DNA of 64,000 bases from Sulfurospirillum sp. SCADC (lineage in GTDB: Bacteria > Campylobacterota > Campylobacteria > Campylobacterales > Sulfurospirillaceae): NCBI RefSeq assembly GCF_000743525.1, contig NZ_JQGK01000001.1:62001-126000 (forward strand), written 5' to 3'. Every line of letters starts with the position of its first letter. The first letter of the stretch is position 1. Under the pieces are notes generated by a model, which saw only the letters and a list, made by a program, of their open reading frames with translations, had not been told where the DNA came from and did no database searches. The position numbers and the translations under genes are program-made. Shown here in pieces: positions 7,585 to 16,468 of this stretch.

Positions 7585-10143
7585 TTAGTTCGCGAGTTCG
7601 TAATCTTCTATGAGGTTAAAATTGAGGTATTTATAGACTTTATCTGTCTTACCTGCAAGCTTTTTAGGCACTAAACTCATATACTCTTCTACGCTTGGAA
7701 GGCGTCCTAAGAGTGCGCAAAGTGCCGCTAACTCAGCGCTCCCAAGGTAAACTTTAGAGTTAGGCCCCATACGGTTATCAAAGTTACGAGTTGATGTGGA
7801 AAACACAACCGCACCCTCTTTCACATTGGCTTGGTTACCCATACACAACGAACATCCAGGAATTTCAATACGCGCTCCTGATGTTCCAAAGATGGAATAA
7901 TACCCTTCGTTGGTAAGTTGATCTTTGTCCATTTTTGTAGGAGGTGCGATCCACAGTGTAGTTGGCACTTTGCCCTCGCCTTGTAATACTTCACCAAGCG
8001 CACGGTAATGACCAATGTTCGTCATACAGCTTCCTACAAAAACTTCATCGATTTTCTTAGGACGATTCTCATCAGCGAGTACTTCGCTCAGCGTTGCGAC
8101 ATCATCTGGATCATTCGGACATGCCAAAATGGGTTCTTTGATCTCAGCAAGATCAATTTCAATGACTTCGGCATACTGTGCATTCGCATCCGCTTTTAAA
8201 AGCTTAGGATCAGCTATCCACGCTTTCATTTTATCGGCTCTTCGTTGCAATGTTTTGGCATCCGCATAACCTGCTTTGACCATCGCTTCAAGGAGTGTAA
8301 TATTGGATTTGAGATACTCAACGATAGGTTCAACATCAAGCGCTAAGGCACATGCTGCGGCGCTTCGCTCTGCTGAAGCGTCACTGAGTTCAAACGCTTG
8401 CTCGACTTTGAGTTTTGGAAGTCCTTCAATTTCAAGGATTTTTCCTGCAAAAATGTTCTTTTTATTTTTCTTAGGAACGGTTAAAAGCCCTTTTTTGATC
8501 GCATAGTAGGGAATGGCATTCACAAGATCACGAAGCGTGATACCCGGTTGCATTTCACCTTTAAAACGCACCAAAACCGATTCAGGCATATTAAGCGGCA
8601 TACTTCCTGTCACAGCAGCAAAGGCAACAAGACCAGAACCAGCAGGGAATGAGATACCAATCGGGAAACGTGTATGACTGTCTCCGCCCGTTCCTACGGT
8701 GTCTGGAAGCACCATACGGTTCAACCATGAGTGGATAACACCATCGCCTGCGTTGAGACTCACACCTGAACGTGATGTGATAAAGGCTGGAAGCGTATGG
8801 TGAAGTTTGACGTCACTGGGTTTAGGGTAAGCCGCCGTGTGGCAAAAACTTTGCATCACAAGATCGGCACTAAAGCCAAGTGCTGCAAGCTCTTTGATCT
8901 CATCTCTGGTCATCGGTCCTGTGGTATCTTGACTACCAACCGTTAGGGTATGCGGTTCTACATACATACCTGCTCGAACACCTTCTACGCCACATGCTCG
9001 TCCAACCATTTTTTGAGCCAATGTATAGCCAACACCTTTTTGCTCTTCAGGTTGTTCTGGTTTGGCAAAGATAGTTTCAGCACCCATGCCAAGGCTCGCT
9101 CGTGCTTTTGTCGTAAGGCCACGACCAATGATAAGCGGAATGCGTCCACCAGCACGGTATTCATCCGCTAAGGTATTGGGAGAGAGTTTAAACGTTGCAA
9201 CCACTGTGCCATTTTTTTCAATTTTCCCCTCAAGAGGATAAATATCAATCAAATCGCCCGTTTCCAAGCCTTCTACGTTAACTTCGATTGGCAATGCACC
9301 GCTATCTTCGGCAGTATTAAAGAAAATAGGTGCAATCGTTGAGCCTAAAATCAAACCACCTGTTTTTTTATTGGGAACATTGGGGATTTCACGTCCCATA
9401 AACCATTGAATCGAGTTAATGCCTGACTTTCGACTGCTTCCTGTGCCTACAACATCACCGACATAAGCGACCTCATAGCCTTTTGCGATGAGCTCTTTAA
9501 TCTTTTCGATGGAGCCTGGAAGTCTTTTAACCAACATCGCATTGGCATGAAGAGGAATGTCACTTCTGGTAAACGCTTCACTGGCAGGACTGAGATCATC
9601 GGTATTGGTTTCACCGGCTACTTTTAAAACAGCCACCGTGATGTTTTCAGCAAGGGAGGGTTTGTTGGTAAACCACTCTGCATTTGCCCACGAGGTCATC
9701 ACTTCTTTCGCATAAGCGTTCGTTTTGCAGAGTTCTTCAATATCGTTAAAGGAGCCATAAACGAGTACAGTATGCTTAAGTGCATTACAGGCGGCACGCG
9801 CTACGGCATCGTCCTTTGAACTCAGGGCATCAACGAGAGGTTGAACATTGTACCCACCAAACATGGTACCCAATAATTCGATGGCATAAACAGGAGAAAT
9901 CGCTTTACATGTAACCTTTTTTTGAGCCACATCATTCAAAAAAGCCGCTTTAACATACGCTGCTTCATCAACGCCAGGAGGAACACGGTTCGCCAATAGA
10001 TCTCTTAAAAAAGCTTGGTCACCCTCTTCTTTTTTTAAAAGTTCAACAACCTCGGCTGTCTTTTTAGCATCAAGAGGTAAAGGAGGAACCCCTAACTTTG
10101 CTCTTTCATTCACTTCTGCTTCATACGCTTGGAAAAAACTCAT
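7585..10143 (-). CDS. acnB: Aconitate hydratase B (bifunctional 2-methylisocitrate dehydratase)
   Basis: It interconverts citrate and isocitrate in the TCA cycle using a [4Fe-4S] cluster. At 852 residues it has AcnB length. The order is as in AcnB: an N-terminal HEAT-like region ([20 protein letters not shown]), the swivel domain ([13 protein letters not shown]), then the three catalytic domains. The cluster cysteines are in [12 protein letters not shown] near residue 704 and CSLCMGNQA near 766, close to E. coli positions 710, 769 and 772. AAGGAG sits nine bases before ATG. It is followed by a structured repeat and a terminator. An iterated palindrome at 9904-9915 is read as VTCK. Confidence 0.96.
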   Translation of the reverse strand: MSFFQAYEAEVNERAKLGVPPLPLDAKKTAEVVELLKKEEGDQAFLRDLLANRVPPGVDEAAYVKAAFLNDVAQKKVTCKAISPVYAIELLGTMFGGYNVQPLVDALSSKDDAVARAACNALKHTVLVYGSFNDIEELCKTNAYAKEVMTSWANAEWFTNKPSLAENITVAVLKVAGETNTDDLSPASEAFTRSDIPLHANAMLVKRLPGSIEKIKELIAKGYEVAYVGDVVGTGSSRKSGINSIQWFMGREIPNVPNKKTGGLILGSTIAPIFFNTAEDSGALPIEVNVEGLETGDLIDIYPLEGKIEKNGTVVATFKLSPNTLADEYRAGGRIPLIIGRGLTTKARASLGMGAETIFAKPEQPEEQKGVGYTLAQKMVGRACGVEGVRAGMYVEPHTLTVGSQDTTGPMTRDEIKELAALGFSADLVMQSFCHTAAYPKPSDVKLHHTLPAFITSRSGVSLNAGDGVIHSWLNRMVLPDTVGTGGDSHTRFPIGISFPAGSGLVAFAAVTGSMPLNMPESVLVRFKGEMQPGITLRDLVNAIPYYAIKKGLLTVPKKNKKNIFAGKILEIEGLPKLKVEQAFELSDASAERSAAACALALDVEPIVEYLKSNITLLEAMVKAGYADAKTLQRRADKMKAWIADPKLLKADANAQYAEVIEIDLAEIKEPILACPNDPDDVATLSEVLADENRPKKIDEVFVGSCMTNIGHYRALGEVLQGEGKVPTTLWIAPPTKMDKDQLTNEGYYSIFGTSGARIEIPGCSLCMGNQANVKEGAVVFSTSTRNFDNRMGPNSKVYLGSAELAALCALLGRLPSVEEYMSLVPKKLAGKTDKVYKYLNFNLIEDYELAN

Positions 10144-10167
10144 TGTGACTGACTCCTTACGATTTGG

Positions 10168-12312
10168 TTAGTTTACGATGATCTCACGCTGCCCTTTAGC
10201 GTTTTGAGAAGAGAGTATTCCCATAGCCTCCAGTTGCTCGACAATCGTCGCTGCCCTATTATAGCCAATATTCAATCTTCTTTGAATATAAGAAATTGAG
10301 CTCTTTCTTTCATTAAGGACAATCGCTTTTGCATCATCAAAAAGCTCATCTAACTCACCACTCTCTTTGCTGCTAGAAGAGCCTGAGAAGCCCTCTTCAC
10401 TCTCTTTAAGAAAACTCTCATCGTATACGACGGGGCGCTGTTTCTTGAGGTATTCAACCACCTTGTCAATCTCATCTTCTGAGGTGTAAGGAGCATGCAA
10501 ACGAATGAGCCCAGAAGTGCCTGGAGGAGTAAAAAGCATATCGCCATTTCCAAGCAAAGAATCTGCCCCCATCGCATCTAAAATGACTTTTGAGTCAATT
10601 TTCTGCCCTACTTTAAAACTAATACGCGAAGGTAAGTTTGCCTTAATAAGTCCCGTGACAACATCCACTGATGGTCTTTGTGTCGCTACGATGATATGAA
10701 TTCCACTTGCCCTTGCCATTTGAGCAAGTCGTGCAATATAAAATTCAACATCTTTACCACTCGTCATCATAAGATCCGCTAATTCATCAATAATAATGAC
10801 AATATACGGCAATGGCTCTACACCAATTGCTTTTGCTTTTTCATTGTAATTTTCAATATTTTTAGTCTTTGAACGACTCATCATCTGATAGCGTCGCTCC
10901 ATCTCACTCACCATATTCGCCAGTGCCACAATCGCCTGTTTAGGTTTGGTAATCACCGGTGTTAAAAGATGCGGGATGTCATTGTAAATCGAAAATTCCA
11001 ACATCTTAGGATCAATCATCAAAAAGCGTAAAGTATCAGGGGAATTACGGTACAAAAGGGAAAGCAACATCGCATTAATGCCCACACTTTTACCACTACC
11101 TGTTGTTCCAGCAACGAGTAAATGAGGCAATTTTTTCAAATCTGTTACAAACGCATTACCCACAATGTCTTTGCCCAGTGCAATGGTTAAAGGTGAAGAA
11201 GATTTTTTAAAAATATCACTCTCTAAAATCTCTTTGAGATAAATGGTCTCTATTTTTTGATTGGGTACTTCAATACCGACAACATCTTTACCTGGAATTG
11301 GAGCTTGAATACGAATCGTCTTTGCTTTTAATGCCATCGCAAGGTCATCTTGAAGTGTTAAGATACGTGAGACTTTGACATGCGGGGCCGGTTTAAACTC
11401 AAATGTGGTAACAACAGGTCCAGAGTAAGTACGCACCACATCACCTTCAATTTTAAAGCGTCTCAGTTTTTCAAGCAAATCTTGAATTTTTTGATCGATT
11501 TCACTCTCGTTGACATGAACCACCTTGCTAGGAGGATTGGCTAAAAAGGAGAGCGGTGGCAGTTTAAAATCTTTAGGTTTGTCGCATTCGCCTTGATCGA
11601 TTTGAGAAAGTAACTTGGTGTTTTCGGCTACTTCACTGAGAATCTCAACTTTTTTGGCACTTTTAAGACGAACCAGTGGCTGTTTGGGCTCTTCGTTTTC
11701 AGGATACAGTGGCGCTATAATAGCGGGGTTTTCATCAGGCGTATCATCGTCTAATGTTACTTTTTCCTCAAACGACGCGTCTTGCTTTTTCGTAACTTTA
11801 CTCTTTTTCGTCTCAACGCTTGGCTCTTCTTCTGCTTGGTACTCTTTAATTTTTGTTTTGGTGAAGGTCGGCTTCATAATCGTCAGAAAATCACTGATAC
11901 TGGATTCAACCAGCAGGGTCATTGAGAGAAGAAAAATGGCAACAATAAAAAGCCACACACCCATAATCCCAATAGAAGCAATCAACATATCAACAATCGC
12001 ACGCCCAAAAGAGCCACTCAATTCACTCTTGACAATTACAGACTGAGCCATTAAAAAAGCAAACAACACAATGGTTGAAGCTAAAAACACTCCAATACGT
12101 CGCTCTGTGAGTCTACTCTCTTTGTAGAGTGTAAAAGCGGGAAAGATCAATACAAACGGATAGATAAAAGCCGCATAGCCAAAGGCATGTTGATTGGATT
12201 TTCCAAGAAATGCACCAAATTTCCCCACAACGGAAGCATCGGGTAAAATGGTTGCTACGCCCAAGAAAAGTGCAATAGCAATGAAAATAATAAAAAGAGT
12301 CTCTTTAAAGAT
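10168..12312 (-). CDS. ftsK: DNA translocase FtsK/SpoIIIE family, possible non-canonical start codon
   Basis: It should pump chromosome ends across the division septum. Several N-terminal membrane helices are followed by an acidic linker (EEPSVETKKSKVTKK), the motor domain with Walker A AGTTGSGKSVGINAML and Walker B IVIIIDELADLMM, and a C-terminal gamma winged helix (ELFDDAKAIVLNERKSSISY onward) that reads orienting DNA sites. The first ATG/GTG/TTG codon in frame is TTG 12264 (698 residues), but it lies inside the first helix and has no ribosome-binding site. The frame is open up to tandem stops at 12355-12360, with AAAGGA just before an ATC at 12312. I extend it there (714 residues) with low certainty on the start. 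E. coli FtsK is far longer; this length suits Campylobacterota. Confidence 0.88.
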   Translation of the reverse strand: MFKETLFIIFIAIALFLGVATILPDASVVGKFGAFLGKSNQHAFGYAAFIYPFVLIFPAFTLYKESRLTERRIGVFLASTIVLFAFLMAQSVIVKSELSGSFGRAIVDMLIASIGIMGVWLFIVAIFLLSMTLLVESSISDFLTIMKPTFTKTKIKEYQAEEEPSVETKKSKVTKKQDASFEEKVTLDDDTPDENPAIIAPLYPENEEPKQPLVRLKSAKKVEILSEVAENTKLLSQIDQGECDKPKDFKLPPLSFLANPPSKVVHVNESEIDQKIQDLLEKLRRFKIEGDVVRTYSGPVVTTFEFKPAPHVKVSRILTLQDDLAMALKAKTIRIQAPIPGKDVVGIEVPNQKIETIYLKEILESDIFKKSSSPLTIALGKDIVGNAFVTDLKKLPHLLVAGTTGSGKSVGINAMLLSLLYRNSPDTLRFLMIDPKMLEFSIYNDIPHLLTPVITKPKQAIVALANMVSEMERRYQMMSRSKTKNIENYNEKAKAIGVEPLPYIVIIIDELADLMMTSGKDVEFYIARLAQMARASGIHIIVATQRPSVDVVTGLIKANLPSRISFKVGQKIDSKVILDAMGADSLLGNGDMLFTPPGTSGLIRLHAPYTSEDEIDKVVEYLKKQRPVVYDESFLKESEEGFSGSSSSKESGELDELFDDAKAIVLNERKSSISYIQRRLNIGYNRAATIVEQLEAMGILSSQNAKGQREIIVN

Positions 12313-12343
12313 AGCAGATCCTTTACATGTAATAAGTGTAGGT

Positions 12344-12349
12344 ATTATA
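12344..12349 (-). promoter_or_regulatory. -10 box of the ftsK promoter
   Basis: TATAAT read on the minus strand, with the start of transcription expected near 12337. The short leader then holds the iterated palindrome (12323-12332), whose right arm merges with the AAAGGA ribosome-binding site. This supports translation starting near 12310 rather than at TTG 12264. Confidence 0.6.
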
Positions 12350-12357
12350 ACAAATTA

Positions 12358-14757
12358 TTACATGTAATTGGCTAGCGACATCGACATAACCTTAGAAATC
12401 GTTGATAACATCGTTTGATACGAGGTCGAAATAGAGGTGTATTCTAAGTAAGCTTCTGTTAAATCGACACCCACAATATCGGTTTGAATCGTTGTAATAC
12501 TGGTTGTCAGAGTTGTAGCTGTTGCATTGGCACTTGTGAGGGCATTGGAGAGAGCACCAATTTTAGTATGTGCCTTTTCAACGTGATCTGCAATATGATC
12601 AATAACCGCTAAGGCATTTTGCATACCTATGTTACGAGGATCGTCTGATTCTGAATCCATACGGAATGTGCCTGAACGAACAGCCTCAATCATTTCATCT
12701 AATTGGTCGAAAAGATCAATTGTAGGGCTTGCTGTCGTTACAGAGTCGTTTGCCATAAAAGAGAGTGCTGTACTGGTTGTTCCACTGTAATCTCCTGTAT
12801 CACTATCATACATACTAAACTGAATTTTAGACTCCGACGCAGTCCGATCTACGATTGATAATTTTCCTTCATCATCAATACTAGCAGAAACGCTACTAGC
12901 GGCTGTTTTAAGTGCATAATTGTACTCTTCAAAATCGGTACTGGAAGCTGGGACACCATCGGTTGGAAGCGTGCCAGATGTAAGCATGCTCATCACATCC
13001 GTTAATTGCTGATACGTTACATCATTTGCGGCAGTCGTATTACCTTGACTATCAAAAATAGTAAAGTTTTCATCCGCATCTGTAGTATCGCCATCGCCAT
13101 TAAGATCTACCGCAACCGTACTTCCGGCATTGCTTAAATTGATAGTTGCGGTATAGCTTGCACCACTTTTATCGGTATACGCTACCGTTAATGCTTTGCC
13201 ATTTAAGTCCTCTCCAGCAACCTCACTTAATTTTGTCGTTGCTGTCGCATATTCATCCGTTGCAATGACCACTTGAGAAACATTTCCCGTCAGAGTATTG
13301 CCATCTTTTTCAAAACCACGTACCGTATAATTGGCAGCATCTGGAATACTAAAACCAGCCGTAGCAGTTGTCGTAGCATCTTGTGCCGTAAGCTGAATAC
13401 TCACGGTAGCAGTACTCTCAACAATCATTTGTCCATTTTCGATGCGTGCCGTTCCGCCTGTTTCCGTTGCAACAACATCCAATAAATCTTGAACCGTTGT
13501 CGTTGCTGTGATCGCTAATGTTGTCGCGCCCACTACAATACTATCAACATTGGAAGGCATCATATCACTTAAAAGCGTTGTTGCTTTTGCAGTATTGCCA
13601 CTGCTGTCTTCAAGAGGATACCCAATATAATAAATATCTGATTCGTAAGTATCCGCACGTGACGCTATTGTTGAAGCTGAATTGGTGGTTGTATAGTTAC
13701 TTGCATTGAACTCAATAATATCAACATTTCCCTGCGCAACAAGGTCTTCAACGCTGTTTTGATCAGCATTACCTGAGGTTCCAGAAGCAGCATCTCGATC
13801 CACCGCAGCAAAAAGATTCATCTCGATTACATTATTTCCACTGGATAGATCAGTGACTTCTATTTGCCCACGGGCATTCATACTAACATCAACAAGTTTA
13901 TTCGTTGATGTGTTGCCATAAGCGTTACCAATACTCTCTAAAAGATCGGAAATAGAAGAGGAAGGGCTTATTGTCAATTTAGTCGTAAACGTTTCACCGC
14001 CGGTATCTCGACCTGAAAGATAAAAAACAGTATTGGGATCATTCGTGGCATCACTGTCTGTATCACCGACCATATCGCGTATTGTGTCATCTTCAGTCAA
14101 ATACTCTTCTGTGGACGTACTATTCGTTCCACTGGTCGACATAATATCAGGATGCAAAGACGACTGATTGTACATCGATACATTGGTAGAAATTGTTTTT
14201 GTATAGTCACTATCTGAACCTAAAAAAAGTGATTGTCCATCAATATTGTAAGCAAGAGACAATCCTGAACCAACAACAGCAGTTAAACTCGCTCCATTAC
14301 CATTATACGAACCATCACTACTAATAGGTTGTGTATTCAGTGCTGACCCGGAGAAAAGATACTGTCCATTAATGGAGGTATTCGCTAAATTTTTGATCTG
14401 ATTTCGAATGGTTTCAAGTTCCAAAGCAATTGCTTCTAAACTTGTTGTAGAATTAGAAGCATTGGACGCTTGGGTAAGAAGTGTTTTAAAATTTTCAAGT
14501 TGTTCAGTCATATCACTGAGAGTTGAGTCCGTATTTTTCGCAAATGAACTTGCCTTAGAGCTACTTTCAGTTGTTTGAGATAGCGAGCTGAGTTGAGAAT
14601 TTAAACGCATCGTATCAACATATATACCTGTGTCTTCATAACTGTTCTGTATCTTTAGCCCTGTTCCTAACTGTTGGTTAACATTATAAAGCTTTTCACT
14701 GGCTGTTCGATAGTTACGAATCGAACTAGTGTACAAAAGGTTATTTGTGATTCTCAT
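12358..14757 (-). CDS. flgL: Flagellar hook-associated protein 3 (hook-filament junction protein FlgL)
   Basis: It forms the second junction layer between hook and filament. It starts MRITNNLLYTSSIRNYRTAS with GGAG upstream; the longer frame from 14835 is discarded. At 799 residues it is more than twice the E. coli protein, as in other Campylobacterota. The helical D0/D1 N-terminus (residues 1-130) and C-terminus (last 100, ending LEYTSISTSYQTMLSTISK) frame a central block of about 550 residues rich in Thr, Ser, Asp and Gly, presumably surface-exposed. The last codons and stop are formed by the iterated palindrome TTACATGTAA (12358-12367). A sigma-54-like promoter precedes it. Confidence 0.9.
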   Translation of the reverse strand: MRITNNLLYTSSIRNYRTASEKLYNVNQQLGTGLKIQNSYEDTGIYVDTMRLNSQLSSLSQTTESSSKASSFAKNTDSTLSDMTEQLENFKTLLTQASNASNSTTSLEAIALELETIRNQIKNLANTSINGQYLFSGSALNTQPISSDGSYNGNGASLTAVVGSGLSLAYNIDGQSLFLGSDSDYTKTISTNVSMYNQSSLHPDIMSTSGTNSTSTEEYLTEDDTIRDMVGDTDSDATNDPNTVFYLSGRDTGGETFTTKLTISPSSSISDLLESIGNAYGNTSTNKLVDVSMNARGQIEVTDLSSGNNVIEMNLFAAVDRDAASGTSGNADQNSVEDLVAQGNVDIIEFNASNYTTTNSASTIASRADTYESDIYYIGYPLEDSSGNTAKATTLLSDMMPSNVDSIVVGATTLAITATTTVQDLLDVVATETGGTARIENGQMIVESTATVSIQLTAQDATTTATAGFSIPDAANYTVRGFEKDGNTLTGNVSQVVIATDEYATATTKLSEVAGEDLNGKALTVAYTDKSGASYTATINLSNAGSTVAVDLNGDGDTTDADENFTIFDSQGNTTAANDVTYQQLTDVMSMLTSGTLPTDGVPASSTDFEEYNYALKTAASSVSASIDDEGKLSIVDRTASESKIQFSMYDSDTGDYSGTTSTALSFMANDSVTTASPTIDLFDQLDEMIEAVRSGTFRMDSESDDPRNIGMQNALAVIDHIADHVEKAHTKIGALSNALTSANATATTLTTSITTIQTDIVGVDLTEAYLEYTSISTSYQTMLSTISKVMSMSLANYM

Positions 14758-14792
14758 GATATTCTCCATCCATTTTCTTTGTATCAACATAC

Positions 14793-14810
14793 AAGCAATT
14801 TTGATTCCTT
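14793..14810 (-). promoter_or_regulatory. Candidate sigma-54 promoter of flgL
   Basis: On the minus strand AAGGAATCAAAATTGCTT has the GG-N10-GC spacing of sigma-54 promoters and a perfect TTGC at -12. The -24 half is weaker (AGGAAT against TGGCAC). It ends about 36 bases before the flgL start codon. The rpoN gene for this sigma factor lies 2.5 kb away at 17296-18567. Confidence 0.5.
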
Positions 14811-14885
14811 GAGCAAAATATCGACTTTTTGGCACTATTCTTTAACTTTTTAAAAAATATTATTGTCTTTTTTTTAAAAAAATTG

Positions 14886-14891
14886 TACAAT
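14886..14891 (+). promoter_or_regulatory. -10 box of the HU gene
   Basis: TACAAT preceded by an A/T-rich tract of about 25 bases, as is common for strong Campylobacterota promoters that lack a clear -35 box. It lies 37 bases before the HU start codon. Confidence 0.5.
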
Positions 14892-14927
14892 CCTCACATT
14901 ACAACACTTTATATTAAGGAATGGGCA

Positions 14928-15206
14928 ATGAAAAAAGCGGAATTTATCCAAGCAGTCTCTGAGAAAGCAGGTCTTTCTAAGAAAGATAGTCAAAAAGCTG
15001 TCGATGCAGCTTTAGAGGCAATCAGCGAAGCACTAGTTGCTGGCAAAGATGTAAGCTTTATCGGTTTTGGTACATTTAGTACTGCTACAAGAGCTGCTAG
15101 AAAAGCTAGAGTTCCTGGTACAAACAGAGTCGTTGATGTTGCAAAAACAACAGCTGTTAAATTTAAAGTTGGTAAAAAACTTAAAGACGCTGTAGCAAAA
15201 GCTTAA
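14928..15206 (+). CDS. HU family DNA-binding protein
   Basis: A 92-residue nucleoid protein that bends DNA as a dimer. It follows the HU pattern throughout: MKKAEFIQAVSEKAGLSKKD, a second helix ending EALVAGKDV, the signature SFIGFGTFSTATRAARKAR on the first beta arm, GTNRVVDVAKTTAVKF, and a C-terminal helix. AAGGA lies seven bases before ATG 14928; the longer frame from 14829 contains the promoter and is rejected. A strong hairpin terminator follows, so it is probably transcribed alone. Confidence 0.95.
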   Translation: MKKAEFIQAVSEKAGLSKKDSQKAVDAALEAISEALVAGKDVSFIGFGTFSTATRAARKARVPGTNRVVDVAKTTAVKFKVGKKLKDAVAKA

Positions 15207-15218
15207 TATCTCGCTTCT

Positions 15219-15263
15219 AAAGCTTAAACATTCAGTTTTACTGATGTTTAAGCTTTTTTTTTG
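15219..15263 (+). terminator. Rho-independent terminator after HU
   Basis: AAAGCTTAAACAT and ATGTTTAAGCTTT form a long stem around a short loop (CAGTTTTACTG also pairs in part). A run of nine T follows. The hairpin lies between HU and tRNA-Leu. Confidence 0.85.
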
Positions 15264-15289
15264 TACACTTCCAAACTCTTATTTACAGT

Positions 15290-15374
15290 GCCTGAGTGGT
15301 GAAATTGGTAGACGCGCTAGACTCAAAATCTAGTATGGAGACATATGCCGGTTCGAGTCCGGCCTCAGGTACCA
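15290..15374 (+). tRNA. tRNA-Leu (anticodon CAA)
   Basis: The acceptor arms are GCCTGAG and CTCAGGT, with a G-T wobble at the terminal pair. The anticodon stem CTAGA/TCTAG encloses CTCAAAA with anticodon CAA. A long variable arm typical of Leu tRNAs, a T-arm with GGTTCGAGTCC and an encoded CCA end are present. Nine C and eight T follow immediately. Confidence 0.94.
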
Positions 15375-15462
15375 CCCCCCCCCTTTTTTTTATATTTTTT
15401 CTTAAATTTTTTTTAAAACGTACAATCACTCTCTTTCTAAGGCTCTTTGTATGAAATTTTGC

Positions 15463-15468
15463 TATAAT
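15463..15468 (+). promoter_or_regulatory. -10 box before the 56-residue protein gene
   Basis: TATAAT in an extended context (TTGCTATAAT), 36 bases before the ATG at 15504. It likely drives the small protein, the aminoacyl-tRNA-protein transferase and perhaps the J-domain gene. Confidence 0.65.
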
Positions 15469-15503
15469 CTGACCCTATTTATCTTTACATGTAAAGGCAT
15501 GCA

Positions 15504-15674
15504 ATGCAAGGCAATCTATTTGAAGATCTCAAATCCCTCAAAGACAAAATGAATCAAGAAGAAAAAAATACCAAAGAGCAACTCATTGTCGAGCAAAAAG
15601 AGGAAAAAGAGAAGAAATTACACGTTCACTTTGAAAAGTTTATGCAAAACTCTGGAGTTAGAAAACTATATTAA
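15504..15674 (+). CDS. Small highly charged protein (56 residues), unknown
   Basis: The frame starts MQGNLFEDLKSLKDKMNQEE and ends FMQNSGVRKLY. It is almost all charged and polar residues with a long Lys/Glu stretch in the middle, so it is probably one long helix. A promoter, an AAAGG ribosome-binding site formed by the end of the iterated palindrome (15484-15495), and a stop three bases before the next start all support it as real. It is probably co-translated with the transferase gene. I do not recognise the family. Confidence 0.65.
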   Translation: MQGNLFEDLKSLKDKMNQEEKNTKEQLIVEQKEEKEKKLHVHFEKFMQNSGVRKLY

Positions 15675-15677
15675 CCC

Positions 15678-16406
15678 ATGACGACGCCCTTTTCACGTAT
15701 TATCGAATTTTCCACATTAGAAACAAAATGCTCCTACCTTGATGGGTGTAAAACACGCATGGAGTATAAATACATTGATAATGCGACCATGGAGCTCAAT
15801 CAGGCTTTGATTGAACGAGGGTGGAGACGTTTTGGGCATTATTATTCACGTCCACAATGCCAAAACTGCAAATCTTGTTTGAGTCTTCGCATTGATATTA
15901 AAAACTATCAATTTTCGCGCTCGTTTAAACGTGCTTTTAAAAAAGCTGAGGGAATTCGCTATGTAATTCAAGCTCCTACGATTAGCACTGAACATTTAGA
16001 ACTTTATGACAAATATCATCACCATATGGAAGCAAAACGTGGTTGGCAATACTACTACCTGAAGCCGCAAAGCTACCATGAACTCTATGTAAGTGGTGCG
16101 CAAAATTTTGGCAAAGAGGTGCTCTATTTTCAAGAGGATAAACTCATCGGTGTTGATCTCATCGATTTTTTAGATGATGGTATTTCTTCAATCTATTTTT
16201 ATTATGACCCTGATTATGAAAAACTCTCTTTAGGACGACTTTCCATTTACGAGCAGATCATTTTAGCCAAAGAGTATGATTTAGATTGGATCTATCTTGG
16301 CTACTATGTAGAAAATTGTCAAAGCCTCAAATACAAGGCTTCCTATCAGCCTTATCAGATACTCCAAGGCAATCCAGATTTGAATGAAGATGCCATTTGG
16401 GTCTAA
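15678..16406 (+). CDS. bpt: Aminoacyl-tRNA-protein transferase (ATE/Bpt family)
   Basis: It transfers an amino acid (Leu in the bacterial Bpt branch, Arg in eukaryotic ATE1) from tRNA to acidic N-termini, marking proteins for degradation by the N-degron route. The 242-residue protein has the family's N-terminal cysteine cluster (YSRPQCQNCKSCLSLRI near residues 57-73) and the later GNAT-like core with DGISSIYFYYDP, SLGRLSIYEQI and DWIYLGYYVENCQSLKYKA. Length and motifs agree with bacterial members. It follows the 56-residue protein gene by three bases. Confidence 0.9.
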   Translation: MTTPFSRIIEFSTLETKCSYLDGCKTRMEYKYIDNATMELNQALIERGWRRFGHYYSRPQCQNCKSCLSLRIDIKNYQFSRSFKRAFKKAEGIRYVIQAPTISTEHLELYDKYHHHMEAKRGWQYYYLKPQSYHELYVSGAQNFGKEVLYFQEDKLIGVDLIDFLDDGISSIYFYYDPDYEKLSLGRLSIYEQIILAKEYDLDWIYLGYYVENCQSLKYKASYQPYQILQGNPDLNEDAIWV

Positions 16407-16468
16407 TCGTTTAAACTTGGAATCTTTTTTGCTTTAAGCTTCATAACTTGACACAAAAGGATGGATAG

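Noticed and set aside
12358-14757. Tandem repeats or phase variation in the Thr/Ser-rich middle of flgL
   Set aside because: The codons are varied and I find no exact tandem unit; low complexity at the protein level only.
14758-14835. Longer FlgL start at 14835
   Set aside because: The canonical FlgL start MRITNN is at 14757 with GGAG upstream, and the extension contains the sigma-54-like promoter.
14830-14846. Plus-strand TGGCAC as a sigma-54 promoter for HU
   Set aside because: The -24 half is perfect, but the -12 half (TTTA) lacks the essential GC, and a plain -10 box is present nearer to the gene.
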